Made by a program: the position numbers and the translations under genes. The notes below the pieces were generated by a model. It was not told the origin of the DNA. It worked only from the letters and a program-made list of their open reading frames with translations, and did not search any database. Shown piece after piece: positions 33,560 to 44,000 of a stretch of 64,000 bases of DNA (position 1 is the first letter of the stretch; each line of letters starts with the position of its first letter). This DNA is from RPQJ01 sp052035645 (lineage in GTDB: Bacteria > Pseudomonadota > Gammaproteobacteria > Steroidobacterales > Steroidobacteraceae): NCBI GenBank assembly GCA_052035645.1, contig JBPOHK010000027.1:145859-209858 (forward strand), read 5' to 3'.

Positions 33560-36500
33560 TCACTCCGCCAGCGTGGTCTCCACGGGGAATCGCGTGTAGC
33601 GGTGCTCGGTGCCGCCGACGGTGATCACCACGCCACCCGGCGGCGCGATCCCCGCGCCGATGCGCAGCCGCAGCGATCCCGGGGCCTCGCGCCGGAACGA
33701 GTACTCGAGCGGCCCGTACACGGTCTGCAGGCCCGCGACCGCGATGCCCTCCCCGTCGAGCCACGCCGGGTCGACGCCCGCCGCGAGCACCAGCGCGTCG
33801 TCCTCCTCGCGCTCGTACGCGAACAGGTCGAGCGCGGCGCGGACGAAGTCGCTCGCCACCCAGCCGTGCGGCATGTCGCCGACGAAGCGCGGCTCGCGCG
33901 GAAGCCGGCCCACGACTTCCGCCCACTGGTTCCACGCCGCGGGCCGCCGGTCGTTCATGAAGAAGGCGACGAGTTCCTGCGCGCGGTCGCGCCAGCCGAG
34001 GCGCACGAAGCTGCCGATCACGCGCGTCTCGTACGGCGTGTAGTCCTTCCAGGCCTTCGCGCCGTCGCGCCGGGCCACGAACTCCTGCCAGTAGCGATCG
34101 AACGTGCGCCGCAGCTGCGCCTGCGGCAGGCGCGAGGTCTCGCCCGCCGGGCTGAGCCCGACGGTCGTCGAGGTCGGGTCGAAGTCGCCGAGTTCGGCGC
34201 AGCCCGGCAGGTAGTCGATGCCGTGCTGCGCGGTGGTGGCCGCGATCGAGGCGTGCAGGTCCGCGTGGAACTCTCCGGTGATCGTCCGCAGGCGCTCGCG
34301 CATGGGCCCGTCCTCGAGGCCGGTCGCGAGACGCAGGCCGCTGCGCAATCCCGCCAGCGTCCAGAAATTGTCCCAGTACGAGTGCATCGGCTTCGCGAAG
34401 TAGCCCTCGTGGCTGATGGACGCCGGCATCATTCCGTAGAAGGCCGGGTTCGACGCCCGGACCTCGGGGGTGCGCTCGCTGAGCCGCAGCTCGTCGAGAT
34501 AGCCGAGCGCGCGCGTCACGGTCGGCCAGACCCGCTCCAGCGCCGCCCGGTCGTGCGTGTAGCGATCGAGGCGGTCGGCCAGCCAGACGTACTCGCCGCT
34601 GCTGTCGTTCTCGGGCACGGAGTCCGCGCCGCGGTGGTCGACGCAGCACGGTACCTTGCCGTTGCTGAAGACGTAGGGCGTGTACCAGTCCAGGAATTCG
34701 CGGGCGACCGGTGCGTGGCCGGTGCGCAGCAGGGCCTCGCCGATCATCGCGCCGTCGCGGATCCACGCCCGCTCGTAGCTGCGCGAACCCGGCTGCAGCG
34801 AGGGCCCGTCGCGATTGATCAGGATGTGCGCGAGCGCAGTGCGCACGGTGTCGACGATCGGCTGCACGGCCGCCGGTCCCTTGAGGCTCACGCGATCGAG
34901 CGTACGGTGCCAGCCGGCCGCCACCTCGCCCTGGCGCGCCTCCAGCCAGGCCTCGGCGTCCGCGGGCTTCGGCAGCGCGAGATCCCGGGCCGTCCACGGC
35001 ACGACGAACGCGACGGTGAAGCCGGCACCCGGCGCGACCTTGCGGCGATACACGAAGGCGCCCGAGGCGAAGCCCGTGACGTCCACGAGCTGGCGCACGG
35101 GCCGCGGCGACGCGAGCCACTCCTGCGGGATCGGGGCCGCATCGAAGCGCGCCGCCGTGAACAGCTGCGGCGGCACCAGCGGCGTGACGGGAATCTCGTC
35201 GTTGACCCGCAGCTCGCGGCCGTTCCAGTCGAGGCGGTGGATGGCTGCCACGCCGCCGGAGCCGTTCAGGAACTGGGTGGGCGGATGGCCCTGCCCCGGC
35301 CCCACGCCGATGGCGAGTTGCACGTCCTGCGTGCGCCGGCTGCCGTTGCGGTAGTCGTAGCGCACGATGGCGTAGTCGCTGCCGGGCACGCCGTCGGCAA
35401 GGGCCGTGGTGCGCAGTGTCCAGCCCTCCGCGCTCCAGGTGACCGACGGGATCGGCAGGTAACCGTCGGCGAGGCTGGCCGCCGACGCGACGCTGGCCCA
35501 GTCGTGCCAGCGCCCGTCCACGGCGACGCGCGGCTCGAGCGACGGGCCGCGCTTGCGCAGCTCGAACGCGGCGTCCTCGTCGAACAGGCCTTCGTCCGCG
35601 CCGCCGTCCGTGCCGACGATGGTCCAGTAGCCCTGCTCGCCGACGTAGCCGCGCGGGAACGCCCCTCTCGGCGACCGGCCCGCGACCGACGCGATGAAAT
35701 CGCTCGCGGACCTGTCGGCCAGCGCCGTCTCGACGCGGGCATCCGCGAGGGCATAGCCGCGCCTGCCGGACGCGGGCAGTTGCAGGCGCAGGTAGCGGGC
35801 CGAGGCCTCCGGCAGGAACAGGGCCTGCTCCGCGCGAGTCGCACCGCGCACCTCGCGCAGCGTGGCCCACTCACGGCCGTCGTCGGAGGCGAGCACGTCG
35901 TAGTCGGGCGCGACGTGATCGGCCAGCCACTGCAGCGTGAGTCCACCGAAAGGTCGCGGCGCGCCGAGGTCGATGGTGAAGTTCGCGCCGCCCGCGGGCA
36001 CTTTGCCGGAGTGCCACGCCGACGCCGGATTGCCGTCGACGGCGGCGCCGGGCGTGCTGCCCGCCTCGGTCTGCGACGCGTCCGCCACCGGCGCGGGCCA
36101 CTCCGCGGGCGGCGGCTCCTTCGGCTTCAGGGCGAGCGCGCCGATCTCGATCTCGCCCGCGCCGCCGCCGCTGCCCGCGCTGACCACGACCTCGATCGCC
36201 GCGACCTGTCGCAGGCTGCGGTCCGCCGTCGGGCCCCAGGCAAACTCGATCTGTCGGCGGTCGATGCGCAGCGTGCGCCAGTCCGCGGGCAGGGCGTAGT
36301 CCGCACGGCGGAACCACCACACGTTCTCGCCGCTCGCGTCGAGCAGCTTGACCTGGAAGTCGTTCGGCAACGCCTGCCCGCGCAGCTGCAGCGTCAGCTC
36401 GAAGTTCTCCGGCAGCGTGAGCGGCAGCGCGCGCCGGGCGATCGCATAGCCGTTGTGCCCGCGGAAATCGAACGCCAGGCGCAGCGTGCCCGGCCGCGAC

Positions 36501-36649
36501 CCGGCCCCGACGCTGGCCGTGACGTCGTCGGACGCGACGGCCCGCCAGGGCGAGAGGTCCCGGAAGTCGTCGAGCACCTGCGCCCGGGCGCCGAACGTCG
36601 CCAGCGCGAGCACGGCGAGCACGGTCGCCCGCCACGGTCCCATCCGCAT
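33560..36649 (-). CDS. Secreted discoidin-domain, six-hairpin glycosidase-like protein
   Basis: The 1029-residue exported protein has a signal peptide ending at GARAQ. Residues about 25-185 form a jelly-roll-like binding domain (TLRLAFDFRGHNGYAIARR). Residues about 200-320 are an F5/8 type C discoidin domain (AVDGNPASAWHS, LASDDGREWATLREV, ARYLRLQLPASGRRGYAL). The C-terminal part, about 600-950, is helical and resembles (alpha/alpha)6 glycosidases (SYERAWIRDGAMIGEALLR, SISHEGYFAKPMHSYWDNFW, FVGDMPHGW). A CAZy family could not be assigned. It has a paralogue at 51214. ATG 36649 has AAGGGG at 8 bases; GTG 36658 overlaps the permease stop (GTGA). It probably degrades or binds the glucan outside the cytoplasm. 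Confidence 0.78.
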   Translation of the reverse strand: MRMGPWRATVLAVLALATFGARAQVLDDFRDLSPWRAVASDDVTASVGAGSRPGTLRLAFDFRGHNGYAIARRALPLTLPENFELTLQLRGQALPNDFQVKLLDASGENVWWFRRADYALPADWRTLRIDRRQIEFAWGPTADRSLRQVAAIEVVVSAGSGGGAGEIEIGALALKPKEPPPAEWPAPVADASQTEAGSTPGAAVDGNPASAWHSGKVPAGGANFTIDLGAPRPFGGLTLQWLADHVAPDYDVLASDDGREWATLREVRGATRAEQALFLPEASARYLRLQLPASGRRGYALADARVETALADRSASDFIASVAGRSPRGAFPRGYVGEQGYWTIVGTDGGADEGLFDEDAAFELRKRGPSLEPRVAVDGRWHDWASVASAASLADGYLPIPSVTWSAEGWTLRTTALADGVPGSDYAIVRYDYRNGSRRTQDVQLAIGVGPGQGHPPTQFLNGSGGVAAIHRLDWNGRELRVNDEIPVTPLVPPQLFTAARFDAAPIPQEWLASPRPVRQLVDVTGFASGAFVYRRKVAPGAGFTVAFVVPWTARDLALPKPADAEAWLEARQGEVAAGWHRTLDRVSLKGPAAVQPIVDTVRTALAHILINRDGPSLQPGSRSYERAWIRDGAMIGEALLRTGHAPVAREFLDWYTPYVFSNGKVPCCVDHRGADSVPENDSSGEYVWLADRLDRYTHDRAALERVWPTVTRALGYLDELRLSERTPEVRASNPAFYGMMPASISHEGYFAKPMHSYWDNFWTLAGLRSGLRLATGLEDGPMRERLRTITGEFHADLHASIAATTAQHGIDYLPGCAELGDFDPTSTTVGLSPAGETSRLPQAQLRRTFDRYWQEFVARRDGAKAWKDYTPYETRVIGSFVRLGWRDRAQELVAFFMNDRRPAAWNQWAEVVGRLPREPRFVGDMPHGWVASDFVRAALDLFAYEREEDDALVLAAGVDPAWLDGEGIAVAGLQTVYGPLEYSFRREAPGSLRLRIGAGIAPPGGVVITVGGTEHRYTRFPVETTLAE

Positions 36650-36654
36650 CGCAT

Positions 36655-37479
36655 TCACCCCTTGACGCTGCCGACCAGGATGCCCTGGATGTAGTAGCGC
36701 TGCATGACGAGGAACAGCACCAGCACGGGCAGCACCGTGAGCACCGAGCCGGCCATCATCATCTCCGTGTCCTGCACGTGCTCGCGGGACAGCCCGGCGA
36801 GCGCCACGGGCAGCGTCTGCATGTCGCGGTCGGAGAGGACGATGAGCGGCCACATGAAGTCGTTCCACGTGGCCAGGAACGTGAAGATGCCGAGCGTGAT
36901 CAGGATCGGCGCGAGCAGCGGCACGATCACGCGGCGGAAGATCTGCAGCTCGCTGGCGCCGTCGATGCGCGCGGCGTCGAGCAGCTCGTCCGGGATGGAC
37001 AGCGCGTACTGGCGCACCAGGAAGATGCCGAACACGCCCGCCATGCCCGGCACGACCGCGCCGGCATAGGTGTTCACGAGGCCCATCATCTTCATGAGCC
37101 CGAACAGCGGGATCATGGTCACCTGGCCGGGGATCAGCAGCCCGGCGAGCAGCAGCTTCATCAGGCGCTCGCGGCCGGCGAAGCGCAGCTTGGCGAACGC
37201 GTAGCCGGCCATGCCGTTGAACAGCAGCGACAGCAGCGTGGTGGCGAACGCGACCAGCAGGCTGTTGCGGAAATAGCCGCCCATGTTCTGCTGCGAGAAC
37301 AGCTCGACGTACCTGGCGAGCGTCGGTGCGCCCGGCAGCATCGGCGGCGGGAAGCTGCTCGCCTCGCCCGTCTGCATGAACGAGGCCGCGAACATCCAGG
37401 CGAGCGGCAGCACGGCGAACGCCGCCAGCAGCAGCAGCGCCCCGTTCACCGCCACGCCCGCGAGCGCCCGCGACCTCAT
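36655..37479 (-). CDS. Sugar ABC transporter permease, MalG-like
   Basis: The 274-residue inner-membrane protein has six predicted helices and the cytoplasmic EAA loop (DAARIDGASELQIFRRVIVPLLAP) that contacts the ATPase. This is the second permease of CUT1 carbohydrate importers. ATG 37477-37479 overlaps the MalF-like gene's stop (ATGA). The substrate is inferred from context as an oligosaccharide produced by the glucanase. No ABC ATPase gene is present in the locus. CUT1 systems commonly share an MsmK/UgpC-type ATPase encoded elsewhere. Confidence 0.92.
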   Translation of the reverse strand: MRSRALAGVAVNGALLLLAAFAVLPLAWMFAASFMQTGEASSFPPPMLPGAPTLARYVELFSQQNMGGYFRNSLLVAFATTLLSLLFNGMAGYAFAKLRFAGRERLMKLLLAGLLIPGQVTMIPLFGLMKMMGLVNTYAGAVVPGMAGVFGIFLVRQYALSIPDELLDAARIDGASELQIFRRVIVPLLAPILITLGIFTFLATWNDFMWPLIVLSDRDMQTLPVALAGLSREHVQDTEMMMAGSVLTVLPVLVLFLVMQRYYIQGILVGSVKG

Positions 37480-38354
37480 GTCGGCTCGTCCCGGCGCAGC
37501 ACGCGCAGCGGCACGACGGTGACCGCGAGGATGATCAGGAACAGCACGAAGGCCACGGCCGAGGCGGAGCCGAGGTTCCACCACTTGAAGCCTTCCTCGT
37601 ACATGAAGTACAGCACGCTGACCGTGCTCTGCAGCGGCCCGCCGCGCGTCATCACGTACGGCTCGGCGAAGAGCTGGAAGTAGCCGGCCACCGTCAGCAC
37701 CGTGACCAGCGTGAACGTCGGCCGCAGGCTCGGCAGCGTGATGTGGCGCAGCTCCTGCCACAGCGACGAGCCGTCGATGCGCGCGGCCTCGTACAGGTCG
37801 CCCGGGATGGCCTGCAGCGCCGCCACGAAGATGATCATGTTGTAGCCGAAGTTCTTCCACACCGCGAGGATCACGATGGCCGGGATCGACCAGTGCGGGT
37901 CGCCCATCCAGTCGACGGGCCCGAGGCCGAGGTGGCCGAGCGCGTAGTTGAGCAGGCCGTAGCGCGTGTGCAGGATGAAGCGCCAGACGATGGCCACGGC
38001 GACGAGCGTGCTCACCACGGGGGCGAAGTACGCGGTGCGCAGGAGGGCCGGCGCACGGGCCAGCTTCGAGTTCACCAGCAGGGCCGCGGCGAGCGAGGTG
38101 CCGATCGACAGCGGCACGCCGAGCAGGACGAACCAGGCCGTGTTGCCGAGCGCCTTCCAGAAGAGCGGCGTGGTGAGCAGGTGCAGGTAGTTGTCGAGTC
38201 CGACGAAGCGCAGGTTGCGCACGTCGGCGAGGGCGTACAGGTCGAAGTCGGTGAAGCTCAGCGCGAGGGCCGCGACCACCGGCAGCAGGAAGAACAGGCC
38301 GATCACGACGAGCGCCGGCGAGACGAACATCCACGCGGCGCGGGCCGGGCTCAC
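37476..38354 (-). CDS. Sugar ABC transporter permease, MalF-like
   Basis: The 292-residue CUT1 permease has six helices, starting with MFVSPALVVIGLFFLLPVV. The EAA loop is EAARIDGSSLWQELRHITLPSLRP. The start is GTG 38352-38354, overlapping the binding-protein stop (GTGA) with GGGAGG about 7 bases upstream. It pairs with the MalG-like permease downstream to form the membrane channel. The region ASLAAALLVNSKLARAPALLRTAYFAPVV is typical of sugar rather than amino-acid importers. Confidence 0.92.
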   Translation of the reverse strand: MSPARAAWMFVSPALVVIGLFFLLPVVAALALSFTDFDLYALADVRNLRFVGLDNYLHLLTTPLFWKALGNTAWFVLLGVPLSIGTSLAAALLVNSKLARAPALLRTAYFAPVVSTLVAVAIVWRFILHTRYGLLNYALGHLGLGPVDWMGDPHWSIPAIVILAVWKNFGYNMIIFVAALQAIPGDLYEAARIDGSSLWQELRHITLPSLRPTFTLVTVLTVAGYFQLFAEPYVMTRGGPLQSTVSVLYFMYEEGFKWWNLGSASAVAFVLFLIILAVTVVPLRVLRRDEPT

Positions 38355-39643
38355 TTGCGCGCCTCCCGGTCCAGCATCCAGCGGCGCTTCTCGAGCAGCC
38401 GGTCCACCCGCGCGTCGAGCTGCGTGACCGCCTCGTCGATCGTCTGCGTGCGGTGGCTCACGCGCTCGCCGGCGAGGCGCATCTCTTCCATGATGCGCTC
38501 CCACTCCGGCACCTGCGGCACCGGGCGCAGGCGCTCGAGCTGCACGCGGAATGCCTGCGTGTACGGATCGTCCGCCAGCTCACGCCCCTGCCAGGCGCTG
38601 CGCCTCGGCGGCAGGTCGCCGGTCAGCGCGTGGAATCGCTGCTGGATCTCCGGCCGCGACAGGAACTCGACGAAGGCCCAGGCCGCGTCCTTGTGCTTCG
38701 AGCGCCGGAAGATGGCGAAGCTCGAGCCGCCGGCCGACGAGACGCCGGGGCCGTCGGGGCCCGGCATGGGTGCCGTCATCCAGTGGTCCTGGTGCTCGGG
38801 CGGCAGCCGGCGGCGGAACTCGCCGATGTTCCAGGGCCCGGTGATGTAGAAGGAGTAGTAGCCGCGCGCGAACTCGAGCCACACGTTCGAGATCTGCGTG
38901 TCGGTGACAGCGGGCGCGAGCTGCTCGTCGAAGAGGCTGGAATAGAAGCCGAGCGCCGCACGGAAGCCGGCGCTGCGGAAATTGCCGTAGCGGCCCCCGT
39001 CGCGCAGCAGCGGCTCGGGCTGCTGCAGCGCCAGCACCAGCAGCGGCTCGAACTCGTTGAGCGGCAGCAGCACGGCGTAGTTGTCCGGCCCGACCTCGCG
39101 CTTGATCGAGCGCAGCATCTCGTGCCACTCGGCCCAGTTCGTCGGCGGATGGTCGTAGCCCACCTTCGCCAGCAGGTCCTTGCGATAGAACAGCAGCCGG
39201 GTGTCCACGTACCACGGCACGCCGAGCACCTGGCCGTCGATCACGTTGGTGGCCCAGATGCCGTCGAAGTAGTCGGCGCGATCGATCACCGTCGATGCGG
39301 CGATGCGCTCGTCGAGCGGCTCGAGCGCGCCGAGCGCGCCGAATTCGGGGATCCAGGTGTTGCCGAGCTGGCAGATGTCGGGCGTGGCGTCGCCCGCGAA
39401 GGCGGTCAGCAGCTTCTCGTGCGCCGCCGTCCACGCCAGCTGCTGCACCTCGATGCGGATGCCCGGGTGAGCCCGCTCGAACTCGGGGACGAGCGCCGTG
39501 ACGACTTCCGCCTCGCGACCCATCGCCCAGAAGCGGACCACCTGCTCCTTCGACTCGCCGCCCCCGCAGGCCGCGAGCAGCACGGCCAGGATCGACGGCA
39601 TCCACCACGCGACGCCGCGAGGGTGGCGCCGGGGTCCGGTCAT
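38351..39643 (-). CDS. Sugar ABC transporter substrate-binding lipoprotein
   Basis: The 430-residue family 1 extracellular solute-binding protein has a lipobox LLAACGGG, so it is anchored to a membrane after Cys lipidation. Conserved blocks include VTALVPEFERAHPGIRIEV, PDICQLGNTWIPEF, VPWYVDTRLLFYRKDLL and YYSFYITGPWNIGEFRR with aromatic residues for sugar stacking. It feeds the two permeases. It overlaps the upstream glucanase stop by ATGA and the MalF start by GTGA. The neighbouring GH94 and GH144-like genes point to beta-1,2-gluco-oligosaccharides as its ligand. That is inference. Confidence 0.93.
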   Translation of the reverse strand: MTGPRRHPRGVAWWMPSILAVLLAACGGGESKEQVVRFWAMGREAEVVTALVPEFERAHPGIRIEVQQLAWTAAHEKLLTAFAGDATPDICQLGNTWIPEFGALGALEPLDERIAASTVIDRADYFDGIWATNVIDGQVLGVPWYVDTRLLFYRKDLLAKVGYDHPPTNWAEWHEMLRSIKREVGPDNYAVLLPLNEFEPLLVLALQQPEPLLRDGGRYGNFRSAGFRAALGFYSSLFDEQLAPAVTDTQISNVWLEFARGYYSFYITGPWNIGEFRRRLPPEHQDHWMTAPMPGPDGPGVSSAGGSSFAIFRRSKHKDAAWAFVEFLSRPEIQQRFHALTGDLPPRRSAWQGRELADDPYTQAFRVQLERLRPVPQVPEWERIMEEMRLAGERVSHRTQTIDEAVTQLDARVDRLLEKRRWMLDREARK

Positions 39644-41082
39644 TGCAGCCAGCCACCCGTGAAGCCGGCGCGCTTCAGGCCCGTCTGCAGGTAGGCGTTG
39701 CGGCGCATCACCTTCCAGACGAATTCGCTGCGGTAGTTCTCGATCATCGCGACGACCGGGCCCTGGTCGAGTCCGAGGTAGTCGGTGTCGGCCCAGCCGC
39801 CGCCCGGCAGCTTGCGCCCGAGCGTGGGCGGCAGGTCGAAGTCGTAGCTCGGGTTGAAGGAGTCGAAGAAGCCGTACTGGCCGTAGATGTCGGCGCCCCA
39901 GCGACGGTGCATCTCGAGCACGGCGGGAATGACGATCTCGGGCGCGAACGGCAGCGAGGCGATCACCGCGTAGGGGGCGATCGTGCCGTCGTCGTAGTTG
40001 ATCTTCGGGTCGAGGTTCACGCCACGCGCAGAATACCCGAGGAACTTGCGCACCTGCCCGTTGTACTCGAGGTCGGCGTCGACGGGCCCGTCGCAGGCCG
40101 ACAGGCCCCAGACGTTGGCCCCGTAGCCCTTCCAGCCGAGCGGGTTGGCGATGGCATACGCGCGCTGCGAGTACGTGGCGCGCCGCGAATTCTCGAAATA
40201 GTCGAAGCCCCGGGCCGCCATGTACGGGTCCCGGATGCCGCGGAAGTCGATCCACACGGCGGCGAACTGGTGACCGAACAGCGGCCCGAAGGTGAGGTGC
40301 GTCTGGCCGTAGAGCGTGCCCCAGTGCTGGTCGTAGGTGCGGGTCCACTCGGCCCAGGCATCCGGGCCGACCGGGTGCGTCGGCGAGGCGAGCGCCAGCA
40401 GGTACACGAACATCGCCTCGTTGTAGCCGCGCCAGTCGCTGGCGATGAAACCCGTCTCGGGGTGCCAGCCGTGCGAGATGGCCGGCGGATTCGGCTGCGC
40501 CCACTGCCAGTCGACGCGCCGGACCATGTCGTCCACGACCTTGCGGATCTCGGCCTCCTCGGCGTTCTGCTGGTCGAAGTACGTGGCCGCGAACAGGGCG
40601 CCCATCAGCAGCAGGCCCGTGTCGACGGTGGAGAGCTCGGAGTCGCGGTAGCGCGTGCCGGTCTCGAACTCGAGGAAGTGGTAGTAGAAGCCCTTGTAGC
40701 CCGCGTTGCCGGTCGGCTCCGGGCCCTGTGGCGCATCGTAGAGGAAACGCAGCGTGTCGAGGGTGCGGGTGCGTGCCTCGGCGCGCGTGACGTAGCCGCG
40801 CTCGACGCCGATCGGGTAGACGGTGAGCGCCCAGCCGATCGCGGCCACGCTCGCGAAGGACGGGGTCGGGTAGCGGTCGTGCACCAGCCCGCGCGAGTCG
40901 GTCGTCTCCCAGAAGAAATTGAAGGTCCGCCGCTCGATGTCCTCGAAGAGCGGGTCGAGCGGCGGCGGATTGAGGGTGGGGGAGACCGACGACCCGCCGC
41001 CGCCCGAGCCGCTGCAAGCCGAAAGCAGCGCGAGCGCGAAACCGAGGAACAGGACGAACCAGGAACGCGACCGGATGTGCAT
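39640..41082 (-). CDS. GH144/glycoamylase-family lipoprotein, probable endo-beta-1,2-glucanase
   Basis: The 480-residue lipoprotein has the lipobox LLSACSGS and a Gly/Ser-rich spacer, then the glycoamylase-type (PF10091) (alpha/alpha)6 domain. Signature stretches are RRTFNFFWETTDSRGLVHDRYP, GFYYHFLEFETGTRY, STVDTGLLLMGALFA, ASDWRGYNEAMFVYLLALAS and RGIRDPYMAARGFDYFENSRRATYSQ. The same domain is found in endo-beta-1,2-glucanases of GH144 and in cyclic beta-1,2-glucan synthases. It lies 3 bases after the GH94 gene and overlaps the binding-protein start. It would cut the polymer at the cell surface or in the periplasm to oligosaccharides for the ABC importer. The assignment is by motif recall, not alignment. 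Confidence 0.78.
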   Translation of the reverse strand: MHIRSRSWFVLFLGFALALLSACSGSGGGGSSVSPTLNPPPLDPLFEDIERRTFNFFWETTDSRGLVHDRYPTPSFASVAAIGWALTVYPIGVERGYVTRAEARTRTLDTLRFLYDAPQGPEPTGNAGYKGFYYHFLEFETGTRYRDSELSTVDTGLLLMGALFAATYFDQQNAEEAEIRKVVDDMVRRVDWQWAQPNPPAISHGWHPETGFIASDWRGYNEAMFVYLLALASPTHPVGPDAWAEWTRTYDQHWGTLYGQTHLTFGPLFGHQFAAVWIDFRGIRDPYMAARGFDYFENSRRATYSQRAYAIANPLGWKGYGANVWGLSACDGPVDADLEYNGQVRKFLGYSARGVNLDPKINYDDGTIAPYAVIASLPFAPEIVIPAVLEMHRRWGADIYGQYGFFDSFNPSYDFDLPPTLGRKLPGGGWADTDYLGLDQGPVVAMIENYRSEFVWKVMRRNAYLQTGLKRAGFTGGWLQ

Positions 41083-41085
41083 GAC

Positions 41086-44000
41086 TTACTCCCCGAGCAG
41101 CACGTCGAGGTGCTGTTCGCGTCCCGAAGGTGAGAGGCGCACGCGCACGCCGTCGTGCGCCACGGCGAGTTCGGCGCCGTCGAGGCGCGCCGACACGACC
41201 CGCGCCGCCTTGCGCTGCGGGTTCCGCACCTCGATGCGAAGCTCCGTTCGCTCGTCGATGCGATAACGCAGCTCGAACGACGGCCAGTCGTCCGGGATGC
41301 GCGGATCGAGGCGCAGCGTGCGGCCGTCCTCGATGGTGAAGCCGAGCACCGACTCCACCGCCACGCGATACAGCCAGCCGGCCGAGCCGGTGTACCACGT
41401 CCAGCCGCCGCGCCCGACGTGCGGCTCCGCGCCGTAGACGTCGGCCGCGACGACATAGGGCTCGACCTTGTACTTGTCGGCATCCGCCGCGGTGAGGGCG
41501 TGGTTGACAGGCAGCAGGCTCTCGAGCACCTCGGCCGCGCGGTCGCGCCGGCCTGCCTCCACCAGCGCGCGCACCACCCAGGTGGCGGCATGCGTGTACT
41601 GGCCGCCGTTCTCGCGCACGCCGGCGACGTAGCCCTTGATGTAGCCCGGGTCGTGCGGCGTGTCGACGAACGGCGGCGTGAGCAGGCGCACGATGCGCTC
41701 GCGGTCGTCGACGAGGTGCTGCTCCAGCGAATCGAGCGCGAGCTCGACGCGTTCGGGCGGGGCGGCACCGGACAGGACGGCCCAGGCCTGCACCAGCGCG
41801 TCGATCCGGCACTCGTCGCTGGCCTGCGAGCCGAGCACCGCGCCGTCGTCGTACCAGCCGCGGCGGTACCAGCGGCCGTCCCAGCCGTCGGCGTTCAGCG
41901 CTTCGTGCAGCAGCCTGCGATGGGCCGTGTAGCGCGCGATGCGTTCCTCGTCGCCGCGCAGCGCGCAGACCGGCAGGAAGTCGCCGAGCACCGTGTAGAG
42001 GAAGAAGCCCATCCACACGCTCTCGCCGCGGCCGCCGATGCCGACGCGGTTCATGCCGTCGTTCCAGTCGCCGCATCCGAACAGCGGCAGGCCGTGGCGA
42101 CCGCGCTGCAGCGAGCGGTCGATGGCCTTGCAGCAGTGCTCGTAGAGGTCGCCCGATGCCTGCGTCGCCTCGGGGCGGGTGAAGATCTCGGCCTCCTCGC
42201 CGTCGAGCGCGCGCGTGGCGAGGTAGTTCGCTCGTTCGTCGAGGATGGCGCGGTCGCCGCTCACGCGCAGGTAGTACGCGGTGAACCACGGCAGCCACAG
42301 CAGGTCGTCCGCGAACTTCGTACGCAGGCCCTGGCCGAGCGGCGGATGCCACCAGTGCTGCACGTCGCCCTCGAGGAACTGGCGGCTCGCGTGCAGCAGG
42401 ATCTGCGCGCGCGTGAGCTCCGGTTGCAGGTACACGAGCGCGGCGGCGTCCTGCAGCTGGTCGCGGAAGCCGAAGGCGCCGCCCGACTGGTAGAACGCCG
42501 TGCGTCCCCACAGGCGGCAGGAGAGGTCCTGGTACGGCAGCCAGCCGTTCAGCATGTGGTCGAGCGCCGGCGACGGAGTTTGCACCTGCAGTCGCGTGAG
42601 CACGCGGTCCCAGTGCGCCCGCGCCTGGCGCAGCGCGCCCTCGATCGCGCCCGGCGCGCGGCAGCGCGCGAGCAGCGCGGCGACCTCGCGCTCGGTGGGG
42701 CAGGCGCCGAGCAGGAAGCTCACCTCGTCGCTGCCGCCCGGCGGGATCTCGAGGATCACCTGCAGCACGGCGCAGGGATCGCTGCCGGGCGCGCGCGGGA
42801 GCTGCCCGCTCGCGAGCAGCGCGGCCGGCGCCTCGGGCGAGCCGGGCACGCCGAGGAACGCCGACCGGTCGGTGCACCAGCCGTCGACCGGCGTGCGGTC
42901 GCTGGCGGCAAAGGCGATGCAGGCGTGGCCGTCGACGGGCACGTCGTTCTGCGCGAGCACGGCGTGGAACGCCGGCGAGAACTCGGCACGCACGGTCGCA
43001 CGGGTGGCCTCCGGCGTCGAGCCGAGCACCCAGCGGTTGTAGCCGTAGACGGCGAGGCGCCGCGGGTGCTGTCCGGCGTTGCGGATCTGCAGCCGCATCA
43101 CCCGCAGGGGGTCGCCCGGCGGCACGAAGAGCGTCAGCTCGTGCTCGAGTCCGTCGCGCTGCTGGCGCCACGTCGTGTAGCCGAGGCCGTGACGCACTTC
43201 GACGTCTGCGCCGAGCACCGCCGGCCCGGGCGTCGGGCACCAGAACTCGCCCGAGGCGACGTCGCGGACGTAGATCGCGTCGCCGAAGGGATCGCTCACC
43301 GGGTCGTTGGCCCAGGGCGTGAGGCGGTGCTCGCGGCTGTTGCCGCTCCACACGTTGCCCGCGCCCGACTCGCTGACGAGGCAGCCGAAAGCCGGGTTGG
43401 CGATCACGTTGGTCCACGGCAGCGGCGGCAGCTTCGGACGATGGTGCGCGTCGCAGGCCACGCGGATCACGTACTCGCGCCCGTCGGCGCCGAATCCGCC
43501 GTAGCCGTTGAAGAACTGCAGCGGCTCGGCCGGCACGGGCACCGGGACGGACGAGCAGGCCGGGCGACGCGGGCGCACGGCGGGCGGCGCCGCGCCCAGG
43601 CCCTGCGTGAGCTGGCGCACGAGTCTTCCCTGCTCGCTCGCGAGCGACAGCGCGGGATCGAGCGTCGTCTCGACGGCCGACGCGGCGAGCTCGTCGCGCA
43701 GGGCCCGCGCGCGCAGCCCCTCGACCGCGCCGAGCAGCGCCGGTTCGTCGCTGCCGGCGGCGAGCACGAAACGAACGGCGACCTCCGCGCCCGGCGCCAC
43801 GCGCAGCACCGTGCGCAGCGCGAGGGCCGGGTCGAGCACGTTGCCGTGCACGCGCCCGAGCGGGGCCGAGGTGACCAGCGCAAAGGGCTCGGCGACGCTG
43901 CGGCCGCGGCCGACGAAGCCCATGCGCTCGGTTGTGTAGTCCTGCACCGGCGCGTCGAACAGCGCGTGCAGCAGCACGGGCCAGCGCTCGTGCGCAGAGC

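Noticed and set aside
36655..39643. A missing ABC ATPase as evidence of a broken transporter
   Set aside because: CUT1 importers commonly share an ATPase encoded elsewhere, and all three genes present are intact.
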